In this document: piece after piece, positions 33,680 to 43,284 of the stretch
Layout of the letters: every line of letters begins with the position of its first letter
Numbering within the stretch: position 1 is the first letter of the stretch
DNA from: Longimicrobium sp.
GTDB lineage: Bacteria; Gemmatimonadota; Gemmatimonadetes; Longimicrobiales; Longimicrobiaceae
Assembly (NCBI GenBank): GCA_036377595.1
Contig: DASUYB010000121.1
Coordinates: 1 to 64,000 of the forward strand
DNA length: 64,000 bases
Direction of reading: 5' to 3'
The notes under the pieces: generated by a model
Told to the model about the DNA's origin: nothing
The model's database searches: none
The model's input: only the letters and a program-made list of their open reading frames with translations
Program-made: the position numbers and the translations under genes

Positions 33680-35626
33680 TCAGCTCACGACCGGCGCCGG
33701 CTGCGGGAGCTCGGCCGGCAGCGGCACCGCGACGGGCGGGGCGGCGGCGCTCGCGCAGCCGTTGCGCACCAGCGCCACGTCCGCGGAGCGGGCGTACTCG
33801 ACGTAGTCCGTGTAGAGCAGGTTGGCGACGCTCCCGTACGCGTTGGCGCCCTCGCTCGCGAGCTGCGGGCCCAGGGACGCGTTGGCCTCGCGCGAGAACG
33901 GCCACACCGCCGTGACGGGAGTGAGCGTCCACGAGAGGAGGAAGAGGTCGCACGGCGTCTTACCGTCCCGGCAGATGCCGGTGAACTCCGCGAACCGGAG
34001 AAGCTGCCCCTGCGGCACCACCACCGGACATGCGCGATTGCCGTTCCCCGGGACCAGGTCCGTCCCGGCGATCATCGTGCCCAGGTCGATGGTGTTGGAG
34101 TAGACGTCGAAGACGGTCAGGTCACCCGTGTCGGCGTCGGAGTCGCACCAGTCGCGGTACCTGCGGATGGCGCCGGCCGGGATGGTGGACGGCGGCGAGT
34201 AGGTCGAATCCTGCAGCACCACGCAGTTCCCACCCGGCTCCAGCAGCTTGGAAAGGGTGGCGGCGCCCAGGCGGGTTCCCGCCGAGGGGATGCCGGGGCG
34301 GATCCAGGTGGAGAGCGCCTCGTAGACCTGCTTGAAGAACGCGTCGTACACGCTCTGGCTGGTGAAGTCCTGGAAGTGCGAGAACTTGAGCAGCACCAGC
34401 TCGGCGTGGCCCTGCATGAATCCGGCGATCTGCGCGAGGACGTCGGACAGCGGCGGACCCCAGATGGTGACGGTGCCGTTGCCGTGGTAGAGGTAGAAGG
34501 TCCCGTCCTTGTCCGCCGGACGCAGGTCGAACCAGCGCACGCCGTCGCGAAGCTGCGAGCCGACGTCGAGGTCCTGCGTCTTCCCGGCCAGCGCGGACTC
34601 GGGATACATCGCCGCGTCGTGGCTCGCCGGGAGCACCAGCCGGTTCAGCGGCGTTGCGCCCAGCACGGCCAGGTACTGCTGCATCCAGCTCGCGCGGTCG
34701 AAGTACAGCGACGCCGTGGCGAACAGGTCGGAGGACCACTCGGAGGTGTGGACCTGCACCGCCGCGCCACCGCGGAACGCCACCGACGGAGCCACGCCGT
34801 CGTCGAAGTAGTGGCTCGGGTTCCCCGTCTGCAGCCAGTCCGTCCACGTGAGCGTGCTGCCGACGAGCTGCCCCAGCCGCTGGTACACGGAGCTCCCGCC
34901 AGACCCGGTGTGCGTCTCGACGACGAAGCCGTCGTCGCCGAGCGCCACGGTCGGCCGCGTGCCCGAGTCGTACTGCCCGTGCGCCGTCCACGTGATGGTG
35001 TTGTCGGCATTGAGCTGCCCGGCCCAGTACCACAGGTCCCCCAGGCCGGATTCGTGCACCTCCAGCACCTGTCCCGAGGCGTTGATCGCGACCGACGGGT
35101 TGTAGCCGTCGTCGGGGCCGTCGTCCGGGTTGAAGTTCACGGGCCCGTGCCCGGTCCAGTTGATCGAGTCGTCCTTCACCTGGCCCACCCAGTACCACAG
35201 CTCGCCGATGCCGGAGTCGTGCACCTCCACCACGTGCCCCGCGTTGTCGATGGCGATGCCCGGGGTGATGCCGCCGTTGTCGCCGCTGTAGCCGATCTTG
35301 TCGTGCCCGCTCCACGTCACGTCGCCGTCCTTCACCTGGCCCACCCAGTACCACAGCGTGACGTCGCCCGAGTCGTGCGCCTCCACCACCACGCCGCTGT
35401 CGTTCACGGCCACGGAGGGGTGGTGGCCGTCGTCGTCGTTGATGGTGCCGTGTCCCGTCCACGTGATCTCCGAGCCCACCACGTGGCCGCAGTTGTACCA
35501 CAGCGTGGTGAACCATCCGTCGGATTCGTGCACCTCCACCACCTGGTTGGAGCGGTTGATCGCCACGGCGGGGTCGTCGCCGGTGTCGTAGCGGTCGTTG
35601 GCGATGCCGAAGAACACGTTGTTCAT
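33680..35626 (-). CDS. PI-PLC-like protein with N-terminal repeat domain
   Basis: The 648-residue protein has two parts. Residues 1 to about 310 hold six or seven repeats of about 45 residues with 'PSVAIN.SG.VVEVHESG', 'LWYWVGQVK' and 'WTGHG', probably a propeller or lectin-like fold. The C-terminal half matches the X-domain of phosphatidylinositol-specific phospholipase C: 'LPASHDAAMY' with the first catalytic His, 'DGVRWFDLRP' and 'FYLYHGNG' with the second His. No signal peptide is seen at the start used, MNNVFFG. The protein may be released by another route or act inside the cell. Substrate is inferred from the family only. Confidence 0.78.
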   Translation of the reverse strand: MNNVFFGIANDRYDTGDDPAVAINRSNQVVEVHESDGWFTTLWYNCGHVVGSEITWTGHGTINDDDGHHPSVAVNDSGVVVEAHDSGDVTLWYWVGQVKDGDVTWSGHDKIGYSGDNGGITPGIAIDNAGHVVEVHDSGIGELWYWVGQVKDDSINWTGHGPVNFNPDDGPDDGYNPSVAINASGQVLEVHESGLGDLWYWAGQLNADNTITWTAHGQYDSGTRPTVALGDDGFVVETHTGSGGSSVYQRLGQLVGSTLTWTDWLQTGNPSHYFDDGVAPSVAFRGGAAVQVHTSEWSSDLFATASLYFDRASWMQQYLAVLGATPLNRLVLPASHDAAMYPESALAGKTQDLDVGSQLRDGVRWFDLRPADKDGTFYLYHGNGTVTIWGPPLSDVLAQIAGFMQGHAELVLLKFSHFQDFTSQSVYDAFFKQVYEALSTWIRPGIPSAGTRLGAATLSKLLEPGGNCVVLQDSTYSPPSTIPAGAIRRYRDWCDSDADTGDLTVFDVYSNTIDLGTMIAGTDLVPGNGNRACPVVVPQGQLLRFAEFTGICRDGKTPCDLFLLSWTLTPVTAVWPFSREANASLGPQLASEGANAYGSVANLLYTDYVEYARSADVALVRNGCASAAAPPVAVPLPAELPQPAPVVS

Positions 35627-35820
35627 GGAGCCCTGCCCTGGCCGGGGGTTGGCCTGAGGAGCCGTGCGTCCGGGTGGCGCACGGAAAACGCGGGGTGCAC
35701 TGGAAGCGCTGGAGGAAGGACCGCCGCCGACCCGCGATGCGGGGGGTCCGTACGTTGCCGCGTCGCGCCGGGAGACGCAAGGAAAACCTGAGGCGCCCCG
35801 CCGGGGCGGCAGAACGGAAA

Positions 35821-35890
35821 AGTCTCACGCAGAGGGCGCAGAGGACGCAGAGAACTCACTCTGCGTCCTCTGCGTCCTCTGCGTGAGACT
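35821..35890. repeat. Long hairpin repeat, family C
   Basis: AGTCTCACGCAGAGGGCGCA returns as TGCGTCCTCTGCGTGAGACT, with an inner GAGGACGCAGAG/CTCTGCGTCCTC stem. It lies between two minus-strand genes. Confidence 0.88.
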
Positions 35891-35913
35891 TTCTTTTCTG
35901 GATGTCGCGATGG

Positions 35914-38547
35914 CTACTGGAGGTGGGCGATGGCGATGCGGAGCGACGAGGACGGCGCGCCGCCGTCGAGCGACTGCAGGCTGAGCACCTGCGCCTTCGC
36001 CTGCGTCCCCGACAGCTCCACGTAGATCACGCCGCCGCCCACGATCTCGGGAAACGCGGCGGTGAAGTTGCCGAACCCGGTGGCCCACGGCTGCGCGGGA
36101 TACGCGCGGACGTAGGTGCCCGGGTCGTCGGCGTGCAGCCCCGCGAAGATGCTGGCCAGGTTCCAGGTGGCGAAGCGCAGGTCAGGGTCGCTCCCCGGCA
36201 CCCCGGGGTAGTCGTCGGCGAAGAGCGACAGCGCCCACCCGCCCAGCAGCCGCTCGATCGGCACCCCGGCGCGCGCGGACAGGTTCTCGGTGCCGTACGT
36301 CGTCGCCTCGTTCAGCGCGCGCAGGAAGCTGGCGTCGGAGGAGGCATAGCGGTCGGACGCGAAGCGCACCAGCGACCACGAGGCGCCGTAGAACACCGCC
36401 TCGTTGTCCCACGCCGTCCGGCCGAACGGCGAGTAGACGCGCGGGTCCGTCAGGAACGAGCTCAGGCTCGCGAAGTGCGGCGCCATCGTCCGCGTGGGGC
36501 GGTTGGGGGTGGCGGACAGGCACGCCGCGTCGGTGAAGCGCCAGTCGCAGTACAGCCCGTTCGGCCAGTCTCCCCCGCCATACCCCGTGTCGGCCTTCCA
36601 TTCCGCGCCGTAGACGTAGATCCGCGACCACAGCTCCTCGGCGTGGCGCGCGGTGCCCTCCTCCAGCCACGACGCCTCCAGCGTGGGCGCGCCGTTGGCC
36701 ACCCGCGCGGCGATGGACGCCACGTGCTTGGCCTCGTGCACCAGCACCGTGCGCACCTCGTGGTACCAGCGCTCGGGGGTGTACGCGGAGTATCCCGACG
36801 AGGCGATGCCCGGCTGGTTGAAGTAGACGTACTCGCCGAAGTTGCTGGCGCCGTTCACCGGGTTGTCCGCGGCGCCGTCGTTGGGGAACTGGTCGCAGGA
36901 GGTGACGAAGCCCGCCAGCCCGCCGAACACCGAGCCGAACAGCGGGGTGGAGACGGCGATCAGCACGCCGTCGTGGTCGGTGTTCGAGTCGCGCCGCAGC
37001 GGGTCGCCGAAGCTGGAGCGCACGATGGGCTCCAGCTGCGCGTTGTAGACGTCGCCCAGCTGCTGCCAGTACGCGGCCATGGCGGGGTTCGACGCCGCCT
37101 TCAGCGACGAGGGGGTGGCGTCATCCTCGTAGATGGCCAGCTTCCCCGCGTAGTAGACGCGCGTGGCGGAGACGGGATACCAGTGCGTGCAGATGCTGGT
37201 GGCGTTGCGGTCGGGGACGCGGATCATCCGGTGCAGCGGCGGCGTGTCGGAGACCGACGCCAGCGCGGCCCGCGGGCGCGCCGACCGGCCAAAGCGCCGC
37301 ATCAGCGCCTCGTACGCCCTCCGATTCTTCTCCAGCACGTCCAGGTGCCCGAGCTCCGCGCGGGCCCGGGCCGCGCGCGCGGCGGCGCCGTCGAGCGACG
37401 CGCCACCGCCCAGCCGCGGCCGCTCGGCGGCGAGCCGGTCGCGCCCGGGGACGGCGGGATTGGCGATCTCCCCGCCCGGCTGCAGCCCGGCCACCTGGAA
37501 GGCGGTGACGCTGGTGGGCGACGGGTCGACGTCGTACACCGCCACCACGTAGCGGCTGGCGGCGCCCGTCGCGGTCAGCTCGTTGCAGCGCGCGTCGGCG
37601 GCGTCCGTCAGCACCAGGCTCTGCCCGGCGGCGAGCGTGCGCTTCGGCGCCAGCATCGTCGCGCTCGCCGGTGCGCCGGCGATCCCCCGTGCCGTCACCG
37701 CCACCGCGGCCGTGCCCGACGGGGCGCAGGGGACGGTCACCTGCAGCACGCTGGTGCCGCCGCCGGTCACCGTCGCCGCCGCCCCGCCGATCGTCACCGT
37801 GTTCTGCTGGGGGTCGGCCGCGAAGTTGGCGCCGACTATGGTGGCCGTGGAGCCGGGCTGCAGCGTGCTGGGAAGGATGCCGTCGATCGAGGGCACCGCG
37901 CTGTCCAGCGTTCCCTCCGGGTGCGCGGTCGCGACGTAGAGGGTGAAGCTGAACGTCTCCACCGTCGCCGGCATCTGCAGGATCCACGTCTTCGGCGCCG
38001 AGGTCTCGCCGGGGGAGAGGATGCCGTCCTCGCCCAGATCAGGCTGGAGATTCCCGTCGATCTCGCCGCCGTACTGGAAGTAGGGCTGCCCCGAGCGCAC
38101 GAAGGTGCCCAGCCCGTCGGCGTTGTAGACCTCGATCCCCCCCGTCCCGCTCGTCGCCACAGGGCCGTCGGAGAAGAACACCTGCACGCCCGCGGGGGTG
38201 CGGACCTCGCCGTCCTCGGTGCCGAAGGGGAGGGTGGAGAGATTCTGGACGGTGACGGAGAAGGTGAAGAACCCGCCGCCGTACGCGGGAGACGCGGAGC
38301 GGAGCTGCACCAGCCGCCCCTGCCCGCCGATAATGGCCTGGTCCAGCCGCACGCCGTTCGCGGCGGAGGGCGTCCGCGGCTGGCAGGTGATGCTTCCCGC
38401 GCGCACGTCGCCCGTGCAGGTGACGGCGGCCATGGCGGCAGGCGGCGCGTCGCCCGTGCCGCGCGACTGCGTGGGCTGCCGGTCGCACGCGGCGGCGAGG
38501 GAGATCGCCAGGACGGCCGCGGCGCGGCGCGGGGGGAGTCGGCCCAT
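35914..38547 (-). CDS. Large lipoprotein with IPT/TIG domain and HExxH zinc-peptidase region
   Basis: The 877-residue protein has a lipobox 'ISLAAAC' near residue 20, an N-terminal beta-rich part, an IPT/TIG immunoglobulin-like domain at roughly residues 215-300 ('ATIVGANFA', 'NTVTIGGAAATV'), and a C-terminal half with HEAKH at 604-608. 'EEGTARHAEELW' about 30 residues later may supply the third zinc ligand. It is probably a surface-exposed metalloprotease. The start at 38547 is supported by the signal sequence; a longer frame upstream has none. It faces the exported-protein gene at 38938 divergently. Confidence 0.76.
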   Translation of the reverse strand: MGRLPPRRAAAVLAISLAAACDRQPTQSRGTGDAPPAAMAAVTCTGDVRAGSITCQPRTPSAANGVRLDQAIIGGQGRLVQLRSASPAYGGGFFTFSVTVQNLSTLPFGTEDGEVRTPAGVQVFFSDGPVATSGTGGIEVYNADGLGTFVRSGQPYFQYGGEIDGNLQPDLGEDGILSPGETSAPKTWILQMPATVETFSFTLYVATAHPEGTLDSAVPSIDGILPSTLQPGSTATIVGANFAADPQQNTVTIGGAAATVTGGGTSVLQVTVPCAPSGTAAVAVTARGIAGAPASATMLAPKRTLAAGQSLVLTDAADARCNELTATGAASRYVVAVYDVDPSPTSVTAFQVAGLQPGGEIANPAVPGRDRLAAERPRLGGGASLDGAAARAARARAELGHLDVLEKNRRAYEALMRRFGRSARPRAALASVSDTPPLHRMIRVPDRNATSICTHWYPVSATRVYYAGKLAIYEDDATPSSLKAASNPAMAAYWQQLGDVYNAQLEPIVRSSFGDPLRRDSNTDHDGVLIAVSTPLFGSVFGGLAGFVTSCDQFPNDGAADNPVNGASNFGEYVYFNQPGIASSGYSAYTPERWYHEVRTVLVHEAKHVASIAARVANGAPTLEASWLEEGTARHAEELWSRIYVYGAEWKADTGYGGGDWPNGLYCDWRFTDAACLSATPNRPTRTMAPHFASLSSFLTDPRVYSPFGRTAWDNEAVFYGASWSLVRFASDRYASSDASFLRALNEATTYGTENLSARAGVPIERLLGGWALSLFADDYPGVPGSDPDLRFATWNLASIFAGLHADDPGTYVRAYPAQPWATGFGNFTAAFPEIVGGGVIYVELSGTQAKAQVLSLQSLDGGAPSSSLRIAIAHLQ

Positions 38548-38937
38548 CGGGACCTGCGGTGGAGGTGCTGCGGAGATGGGAAGCCGGGCGGGCGGCCGGA
38601 AACATGGCGCGCCACAATCTGGCGCCGTCCACGGTGCGCGTAAACGGTTTTGCGCGTCTCGATCCGTCCAGCGCGCCGGGACCCTCTCCTGACGGCGAGG
38701 GTGAGATGGGGTCACATCGTCACGGGAGATGGGGAACGGCCGCCCCGCCTGCTGCATCGGCGTCCCAGCCGGTGGAAGTCCGCGGCGACGATGGAATCGC
38801 CGTAAACCGATGATCCCCAACGGATTGAACCATCCGCCACCGGATCTGCGGACACGGTCCGGCGCGTGCAGGAGTGGGATTCCCGGCGGATACCGATCCT
38901 CATCCTGTCTCATCCCACACCTCCAATCCCCCTTCCG
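38548..38937. other. Divergent intergenic region with no recognised structure
   Basis: About 390 bases between two divergently transcribed genes for exported proteins. It must hold both promoters, but I could not identify -35/-10 pairs. None of the repeat families is present. Confidence 0.4.
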
Positions 38938-40173
38938 ATGCATCCATCCCTTGCAATGCGCCTCGCCGCGATCGTGCTCCTCGCCGCATCGCCGCTGGTG
39001 GCGCAGAGGCCGACGCCCGCGCGCAACGCGGCGCTGGGGGGCGTGCGCTTCGGCGTGCCCGAGGGCTACACGCTCGAGCGGGCGCTGAGCGACAGCGCCA
39101 TCGCCATCTACGGCCGCCCCTCTACCCGTACCTGGGTGTTCGTGGCCGTGCTGCGCGCGCCCGAGCAGCGGCCCGCGATCATCCGCACGGTCTCCCGCCG
39201 CCTGGGAAAGCAGGTGCTGGGCGGCGATCCCGACGCGATGGAGTGGCAGCTCGAGGTGGACTTCCCGGGCGATTCGGCCCAGCTCTTCCACCAGCGGACG
39301 GTGTCGCTGGGCGGCGCGCACAGCCTGGACCTGGCCTTCCGCCAGTTCCGCGCGGACGGGCGCGACGTGCTGGCCGGCTCCGCGTTCGTGATGGAGCCGG
39401 ACCCGCAGGACGTGATGTGCGGCGCGACGGGGAGCGGCGCCGCCTGGGAGGCGGAAGAGTGGCTGGTCGCGTCGCTGCTGGGCCGCTCCGCGCCCGACCC
39501 CCGCGTCAACCAGGTGGCCGTGGACATCAGCGACTTCAGCGGCGCGGGTGGAGCGTCACAGCCCAGCCGCCCCGCCCCACCGCCCGACCCCGAGGCCGCG
39601 CGCGTGCTGGAGGCCTACCGCGCCTACCTCCGCGCCATCCAGTCGCACGACGGCAACGCGGCCGCCGCGCTGGTGACGCCGGCCGTGCTCGCCTTCTACG
39701 GCGACGTGCAGCAGCTGGCGCTGTACGCGCCGGCCGCCGAGGTGCGCGCCCTGCCGCTGATGCAACGCCTGATGGTGCTCAGCCTGCGCCACCGCTGGGA
39801 ACCGGCGCGGCTGCGCGCCGCCACGCCCGCCGAGCTGTTCGCGGCCGAGGCGGTGAACACGCCGTCCGATACCACGACGCAGCCGCGCGCCCCGTCGGTC
39901 TCGAACGGCGTCGCGACGGTGGCGCTGGAGCAGGGCGGCCGGCGCACGTCGCTGCGCATGGGCTTCGTGCGCGACCGGGGGACGTGGCGCGTCGACCTCC
40001 TGCCCCTGCTCGCGGGGACGGGATGCATCCTGCGCGGGCGGATGCGGCTCCAGGGCATTCCCCGCGAGCGCGACGACGAGCTGCTGCTGCGGATGCTCGA
40101 GATGTCCAGCGGCAGGCCGGTGAAGCCCGGCGTGTGGAACCCGCTGTTCGAGGCGCCCGCCGGTCCGGAGTGA
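38938..40173 (+). CDS. Exported protein of unknown function
   Basis: The 411-residue protein has a signal peptide ('MRLAAIVLLAASPLVAQ' after a short N-terminal tail), then a mixed alpha/beta region with 'EQRPAIIRTVSRRLGKQVLG', a Pro-rich linker near residue 205, and a C-terminal region with 'YLRAIQSHDGNAAAALVTPA' that resembles an NTF2/SnoaL-like or nuclear-transport-factor fold. No catalytic motif is recognised. Starts at 38938 and 38956 are both possible; neither has a strong ribosome site. Confidence 0.62.
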   Translation: MHPSLAMRLAAIVLLAASPLVAQRPTPARNAALGGVRFGVPEGYTLERALSDSAIAIYGRPSTRTWVFVAVLRAPEQRPAIIRTVSRRLGKQVLGGDPDAMEWQLEVDFPGDSAQLFHQRTVSLGGAHSLDLAFRQFRADGRDVLAGSAFVMEPDPQDVMCGATGSGAAWEAEEWLVASLLGRSAPDPRVNQVAVDISDFSGAGGASQPSRPAPPPDPEAARVLEAYRAYLRAIQSHDGNAAAALVTPAVLAFYGDVQQLALYAPAAEVRALPLMQRLMVLSLRHRWEPARLRAATPAELFAAEAVNTPSDTTTQPRAPSVSNGVATVALEQGGRRTSLRMGFVRDRGTWRVDLLPLLAGTGCILRGRMRLQGIPRERDDELLLRMLEMSSGRPVKPGVWNPLFEAPAGPE

Positions 40174-40805
40174 CGCCGAGCCGGGGATCGATCGGGCGCT
40201 CTCGCGCGATCGTCGTCGCGCGAAGAAGCCGGGAGCGCGGCCGCGAGATCGCCAACCGCGTCATCGGGGGGGACGGTGCGGGATGGGCGAAGGCTCGTGT
40301 CCGCTGCTTCGTGCCGGACGAGGCGGGGGTCTGATATGAGCCCTCCATCTCGTCCGTTCTGATGTGTCGGAAATTTCCGACACATCGCGATCTCATCGTC
40401 GCACCCACACCCACGAGCGCCGGCTCGCCGCCGACTCGTCAGCGTCGCCGTCCTCCTCCGCATCTGCGCGGCGCCAGACTTCCCGGCCACGATCTCCCGC
40501 GCGAATCACCTCGCGACGCCAGGCCGTGCACCACGCACCCTGATCCGCGTGCACCGCGATCCCCCCGATGACGCAGTTGAGCAAGCCGCGGTTCGCACCG
40601 GCGCGCACCTGGGGATGATCTGCAGAATCCCAACCCCTTCCCGCGAATCTCCGCGCCACGACCCGGGCCGCCGCTCGCGCCCGACGGGGACGGCACGGCG
40701 GGCGCGAGCGCCTTTTCCGCCCAGCCACGTGAAATCCTTTTCCGTTCACGGGCTGCGGGTGTATATTTCCGCTTCCGGAAACAACCTCTCGCGGGAGCGC
40801 TCCCT
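40174..40805. other. Long intergenic region upstream of the ccm operon
   Basis: This 632-base gap contains a perfect 26-base palindrome at 40361. Near its 3' end TATATT at 40762-40767 could be the -10 of the ccm promoter, with a weak TTTCCG at 40739. Overlapping Arg-rich frames on the minus strand show no family match and are not called. Confidence 0.45.
40361..40386. promoter_or_regulatory. Perfect 26-base palindrome, possible operator
   Basis: The half-site GATGTGTCGGAAA is followed directly by its exact complement, with no loop bases. A palindrome without a spacer suits a dimeric DNA-binding protein better than an RNA hairpin. It lies 188 bases after the stop of one gene and 420 bases before ccmE. 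AT-rich centre GGAAATTTCC stands out in GC-rich surroundings. Confidence 0.6.
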
Positions 40806-41240
40806 GTGAAGAAGCAGAGCAAGTTCGTCGCGGGCGGCGTGCTGCTGGCCGGCGTGGTCGGGTACCTCATGGTCACCGGGATGAAGGACTCGATGACCTA
40901 CTACCTGACGCCCGCCGAGCTGGCGCAGCGCGTGTCCGCCAACCCCGCGTTCGCCGAGGAGTCGGGCGTGCGCGTGGGCGGCCGGGTGGTGCCCGGCACC
41001 GTGCATTTCGACCAGAAGACGCTGGACCTGCGCTTCACCCTGGTCGACATCGCCACCGGCCGCGAGACCTTCCCGGTGCACTACAACGGCCCGCTCCCCG
41101 ACACCTTCCAGGAGGGGCGCGACGTCGTCGTCGAAGGCAGATACCGCCCCGGCGGTACCTTCGAGGCGGCCAGCGTGCTGACCAAGTGCGGCTCGCGCTA
41201 CGAGGCCGCCGAATCCGACTTCAAGGGCAAGCAGTCGTGA
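40806..41240 (+). CDS. ccmE: CcmE heme chaperone, CXXXY type
   Basis: The 144-residue protein has one N-terminal membrane helix and an OB-fold: 'MTYYLTPAEL', 'VRVGGRVVPGTV', 'VHYNGPLPDTFQEGRDVVVE'. In most CcmE proteins heme is bound through His in an H-x-x-x-Y motif; here the site reads Cys128-Gly-Ser-Arg-Tyr132. CXXXY-type CcmE is known from Desulfovibrio and archaea, where it belongs to a variant maturation pathway. It begins the ccm operon and its stop overlaps ccmF (GTGA). Confidence 0.92.
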   Translation: MKKQSKFVAGGVLLAGVVGYLMVTGMKDSMTYYLTPAELAQRVSANPAFAEESGVRVGGRVVPGTVHFDQKTLDLRFTLVDIATGRETFPVHYNGPLPDTFQEGRDVVVEGRYRPGGTFEAASVLTKCGSRYEAAESDFKGKQS

Positions 41241-43282
41241 CGCAGATCGGAGAGGTCGCGCTCTGGCTGGCGCTGCTGGTGGCCGGCTGGGGCGCGGCCC
41301 TCGGCTTCTACGGCGGCCGCACCGGCCGCGGCCACCTGGTGCTCGGCGCCGAGCGCTCGGTGTTCGCGGTGTTCGGGCTGCTGGTGACGGCGTCGGTGGC
41401 CATCATCGCCGCGTTCCTGCAGAGCGACTTCCGCTACAAGTACGTGGCGGGCTACTCCAACCGCGAGCTCGGGCTCTTCTACAAGATCACCGGGCTGTGG
41501 GCGGGGCAGACCGGCTCGCTGGTGTTCTGGGCGCTCCTGCTGGCCTTCTTCTCCTCCCTGGTCGTCCTGCAGAACCGCCGGCGCAACCGCGAGTTCATGC
41601 CGTACGTGGCGGGAACGGTGCTCACCGTCCTCGCGTTCTTCATGGTGGTGGTGGTGTTCGCCAGCAACCCGTTCCAGGTGATGGACTTCGTTCCGCCGGA
41701 CGGGCGCGGGCTCAACCCGCAGCTGCAGAACTACTGGATGACCATCCACCCGCCCACGCTGTACCTGGGCTTCACCTGCTTCACCATCCCCTTCGCCTTC
41801 GCCGTCTCCGCCCTCCTCTCCGGGCGGCTGGACACGCGGTGGATCACCACCACGCGGCGGTGGACGCTGCTCGCGTGGTTCTTCCTGACCTGCGGCATCA
41901 TCTTCGGGATGATGTGGGCGTACGTGGAGCTGGGGTGGGGGGGATACTGGTTCTGGGACCCGGTGGAGAACGCGTCGCTGCTGCCCTGGCTCACCGGGAC
42001 GGCGTTCCTGCACTCGGTGATGATCCAGGAGAAGCGGGGGATGCTGAAGATGTGGAACGTGCTGCTGGTGATGGGCACCTTCCTCCTCTCCATCTTCGCC
42101 ACCTTCCTGACCCGCAGCGGGCTGATCGAGAGCGTGCACTCGTTCGCCGAGAACACCACCATCGCCTACATCTTCCTGGGCTTCCTGGGCTCGCTGATCG
42201 TGGCCAGTGCGGCGCTGGTGTGGTGGCGGCGGCACGCCTTCGCCCCCGAGAACCGGCTGGAGAGCTTCCTCAGCCGCGAGGCGGCGTTCCTGGTGAACAA
42301 CCTGGTGTTCGTCTCGGCCATGTTCGCGGTGATGTGGGGGACCACCTTCCCGCTCATCTCCGAGGGGATCTTCGGGCAGAAGATCAACGTGGGGCCGCCC
42401 TTCTACAACCGGGTGAACATCCCGCTGGGGCTGATCCTCCTCTTCCTGATGGGCGTGGGCCCGGTGATCGCCTGGCGCAAGGCCACGCCGCGCAACCTCA
42501 AGCGCAACTTCACCCTCCCGCTGGCCGTCGGCCTCGCCGCCGCCGCGACCCTGTGGGCGACGGGGGTCACGCATCCCTACGCGCTGCTGACCTTCGCCCT
42601 GGCGTCGTTCACGATGACGACGATCGTGGTGGAGTTCTGGAAGGGAACGCGCGCGCGGGCGAAGATCGAGGGGGAGAACCCGTTCACCGCGCTCGTCCAC
42701 CTGGTGGAGCGGAACCGGCGGCGCTACGGCGGCTACGTGGTGCACGCCGGGTTCGTGATCTGCTTCTGCGGCTTCGCGGGGAAGGCCTTCAACGCCGAGA
42801 GGCAGGTGGCGCTGCGCCCCGGCGAGTCGGTGTCGATCCGCTCGCCCTTCGGGCACGAGTACCGGCTGACCTACCAGGCCATGAGCTGGTACCCGGCGCC
42901 GAACATGACCAAGCTGGTGGCCAGCGTCGACGTGCGGAAGGACGGCAGGGCGGCGGGGCTGATGGTGCCCGAGAAGCGCGCCTACAAGCAGCGCGAGGAG
43001 GTCACCAGCGAGGTGGGGATCCGCCGCGCGTGGAACGAGGACCTGTACCTGATCCTGGCGGGGATCGACGACGCCGACGGCCTCCTGGCCGGCCGCAACC
43101 CGCGCCCCGTGGCCACCTTCAAGGTGCTGGTGAACCCGCTGGTGCCGTGGATCTGGCTCGGCGGCTTCATCATGGCGCTGGGCACGCTGGTGGCGCTCTG
43201 GCCCGCGGCGGAGCCGGTGCGGGCGACGGTGCCCGTGCGCAAGCGCGCGCCCGCGACGGAGCCCGGGCTGGTGGGGGTGTGA
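41237..43282 (+). CDS. ccmF: CcmF, cytochrome c heme lyase
   Basis: The 681-residue membrane protein has about 14 helices and the tryptophan-rich WWD heme-handling segment 'WGGYWFWDPVENASLLPWL', with the flanking His in 'TIHPPTLYLG' and 'FLHSVMIQE'. It joins heme from CcmE to the C-x-x-C-H sites of apocytochromes. It starts with GTG in a four-base overlap with ccmE. The products served here include XoxG, CoxB, NrfH and NrfA. Confidence 0.95.
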   Translation: MTQIGEVALWLALLVAGWGAALGFYGGRTGRGHLVLGAERSVFAVFGLLVTASVAIIAAFLQSDFRYKYVAGYSNRELGLFYKITGLWAGQTGSLVFWALLLAFFSSLVVLQNRRRNREFMPYVAGTVLTVLAFFMVVVVFASNPFQVMDFVPPDGRGLNPQLQNYWMTIHPPTLYLGFTCFTIPFAFAVSALLSGRLDTRWITTTRRWTLLAWFFLTCGIIFGMMWAYVELGWGGYWFWDPVENASLLPWLTGTAFLHSVMIQEKRGMLKMWNVLLVMGTFLLSIFATFLTRSGLIESVHSFAENTTIAYIFLGFLGSLIVASAALVWWRRHAFAPENRLESFLSREAAFLVNNLVFVSAMFAVMWGTTFPLISEGIFGQKINVGPPFYNRVNIPLGLILLFLMGVGPVIAWRKATPRNLKRNFTLPLAVGLAAAATLWATGVTHPYALLTFALASFTMTTIVVEFWKGTRARAKIEGENPFTALVHLVERNRRRYGGYVVHAGFVICFCGFAGKAFNAERQVALRPGESVSIRSPFGHEYRLTYQAMSWYPAPNMTKLVASVDVRKDGRAAGLMVPEKRAYKQREEVTSEVGIRRAWNEDLYLILAGIDDADGLLAGRNPRPVATFKVLVNPLVPWIWLGGFIMALGTLVALWPAAEPVRATVPVRKRAPATEPGLVGV

Positions 43283-43284
43283 GG

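Noticed and set aside
40393-40749. Possible 118-residue minus-strand gene before ccmE
   Set aside because: Arg-rich composition, no ribosome site, no motif, and it overlaps other frames in a region with a palindrome.
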